This document shows positions 51,311-51,868 of a stretch of DNA of 51,868 nucleotides, one piece after another. Each line of letters begins with the position of its first letter. Position 1 is the first letter of the stretch. A program made the position numbers and the translations under genes. A model generated the notes under the pieces. The model ran no database searches. It saw only the letters and a list, made by a program, of their open reading frames with translations, and was not told where the DNA came from. Origin of the DNA: Promethearchaeota archaeon. Lineage in GTDB: Archaea; Asgardarchaeota; Lokiarchaeia; Sigyniarchaeales; SOKP01. The DNA lies in NCBI GenBank assembly GCA_019058015.1, contig JAHLWH010000122.1, forward strand, positions 1-51,868, read 5' to 3'.

Positions 51311-51868
51311 GTGCGACGTGATGTTATATGATTGAATGCGAGACCTTGATTAGAATCAAGAAATCGCCTTTTAAGTTGGATAAATGTGCCTACCTGAATG
51401 TGCGTTGTTGGCAACGACAAGGTGCAAAGCTTCAGGGACAATGTATTGACAGCGGAAACTACATTCTGGCTGCAAGCTAGGCAAGACCCCTATGGTAAAC
51501 GGAAGTGAACTTGCGATAAACCTCGTAAAAGCAAAGAGGCGAAAAGTAGTGATACGCCTTGCCAAAATGGCAACACTGTCTGTAGATATTACTCTAACCT
51601 TAATATCTATCTAACCGATGTACAGTCGGGGGAAAGCAAGTACCTAAGGGGGTTGATGAAAGTCGATCATGTGGAACACGGTAAACCCGATAAACCCCAT
51701 ACATGGATATACATGGAATGGTATCCCGACCGCGAGGAAGGGGGAAGGTTTAGCGGGCAAAGGAACTAAGAGGAAGCGAATGCCAATCTATATTGGATTG
51801 GATAGGGTCTACTATATTAAATTTATAGTAGTAGATACCCAACTCGAAAGGGTGCTGACTTCGAAAGT
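51311..51868 (+). mobile_element. Group II intron, 5' portion (domain I onward), truncated by window end
   Basis: 5' GTGCGAC (GUGYG consensus); domain-I-like text CCGATGTACAGTCGGGGGAAAGCAAGTACC, GGTAAACCCGATAAACCCC, AAGGAACTAAGAGGAAGCGAATGCC; GC-richer than surroundings and no convincing ORF. Confidence 0.8.

Noticed and set aside
51371-51565. Minus-strand 64-aa ORF within the right-end region
   Set aside because: Lies inside the structured group II intron RNA; no protein features.

Overview
AT-rich archaeal-looking window, most likely from an Asgard/Lokiarchaeia-type genome. That assignment is inferred from gene content: SDS22-like LRR protein, thiolase/DUF35 genes, ADP-forming acyl-CoA synthetase-like gene, HdrD-like protein, FeoAB and short RHH regulators. 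Much of the window is acyl-CoA/lipid-type metabolism: two thiolase-fold genes plus a tandem-DUF35 gene, enoyl-CoA hydratase, SCP2, Fe-ADH, a FAD oxidoreductase with a [2Fe-2S] reductase, and four AMP-forming acyl-CoA synthetase genes, one of which carries an in-frame stop. Other modules are two GH3 glucosidases, feoA-feoB-DtxR, HEPN/MNT, M20, MFS and an aminotransferase. The left 8 kb is accessory-like: redoxin-vWA fusion, PD-(D/E)XK nuclease-like protein with C-terminal tandem repeats, and a 911-aa/160-aa coupled pair. A compact three-gene cassette (ParB-DUF488 fusion; C-x4-C-x-G-H protein ending in a near-perfect PCNA-interacting PIP box; UPF0489/arginase-like protein) lies between an intact enoyl-CoA hydratase gene and a second, truncated copy of that gene's 3' end. 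This is the best candidate for an undescribed system. The right edge has a cluster of tiny coupled ORFs followed by the 5' part of a group II intron that runs off the window. No tRNA, rRNA or CRISPR array was recognised.
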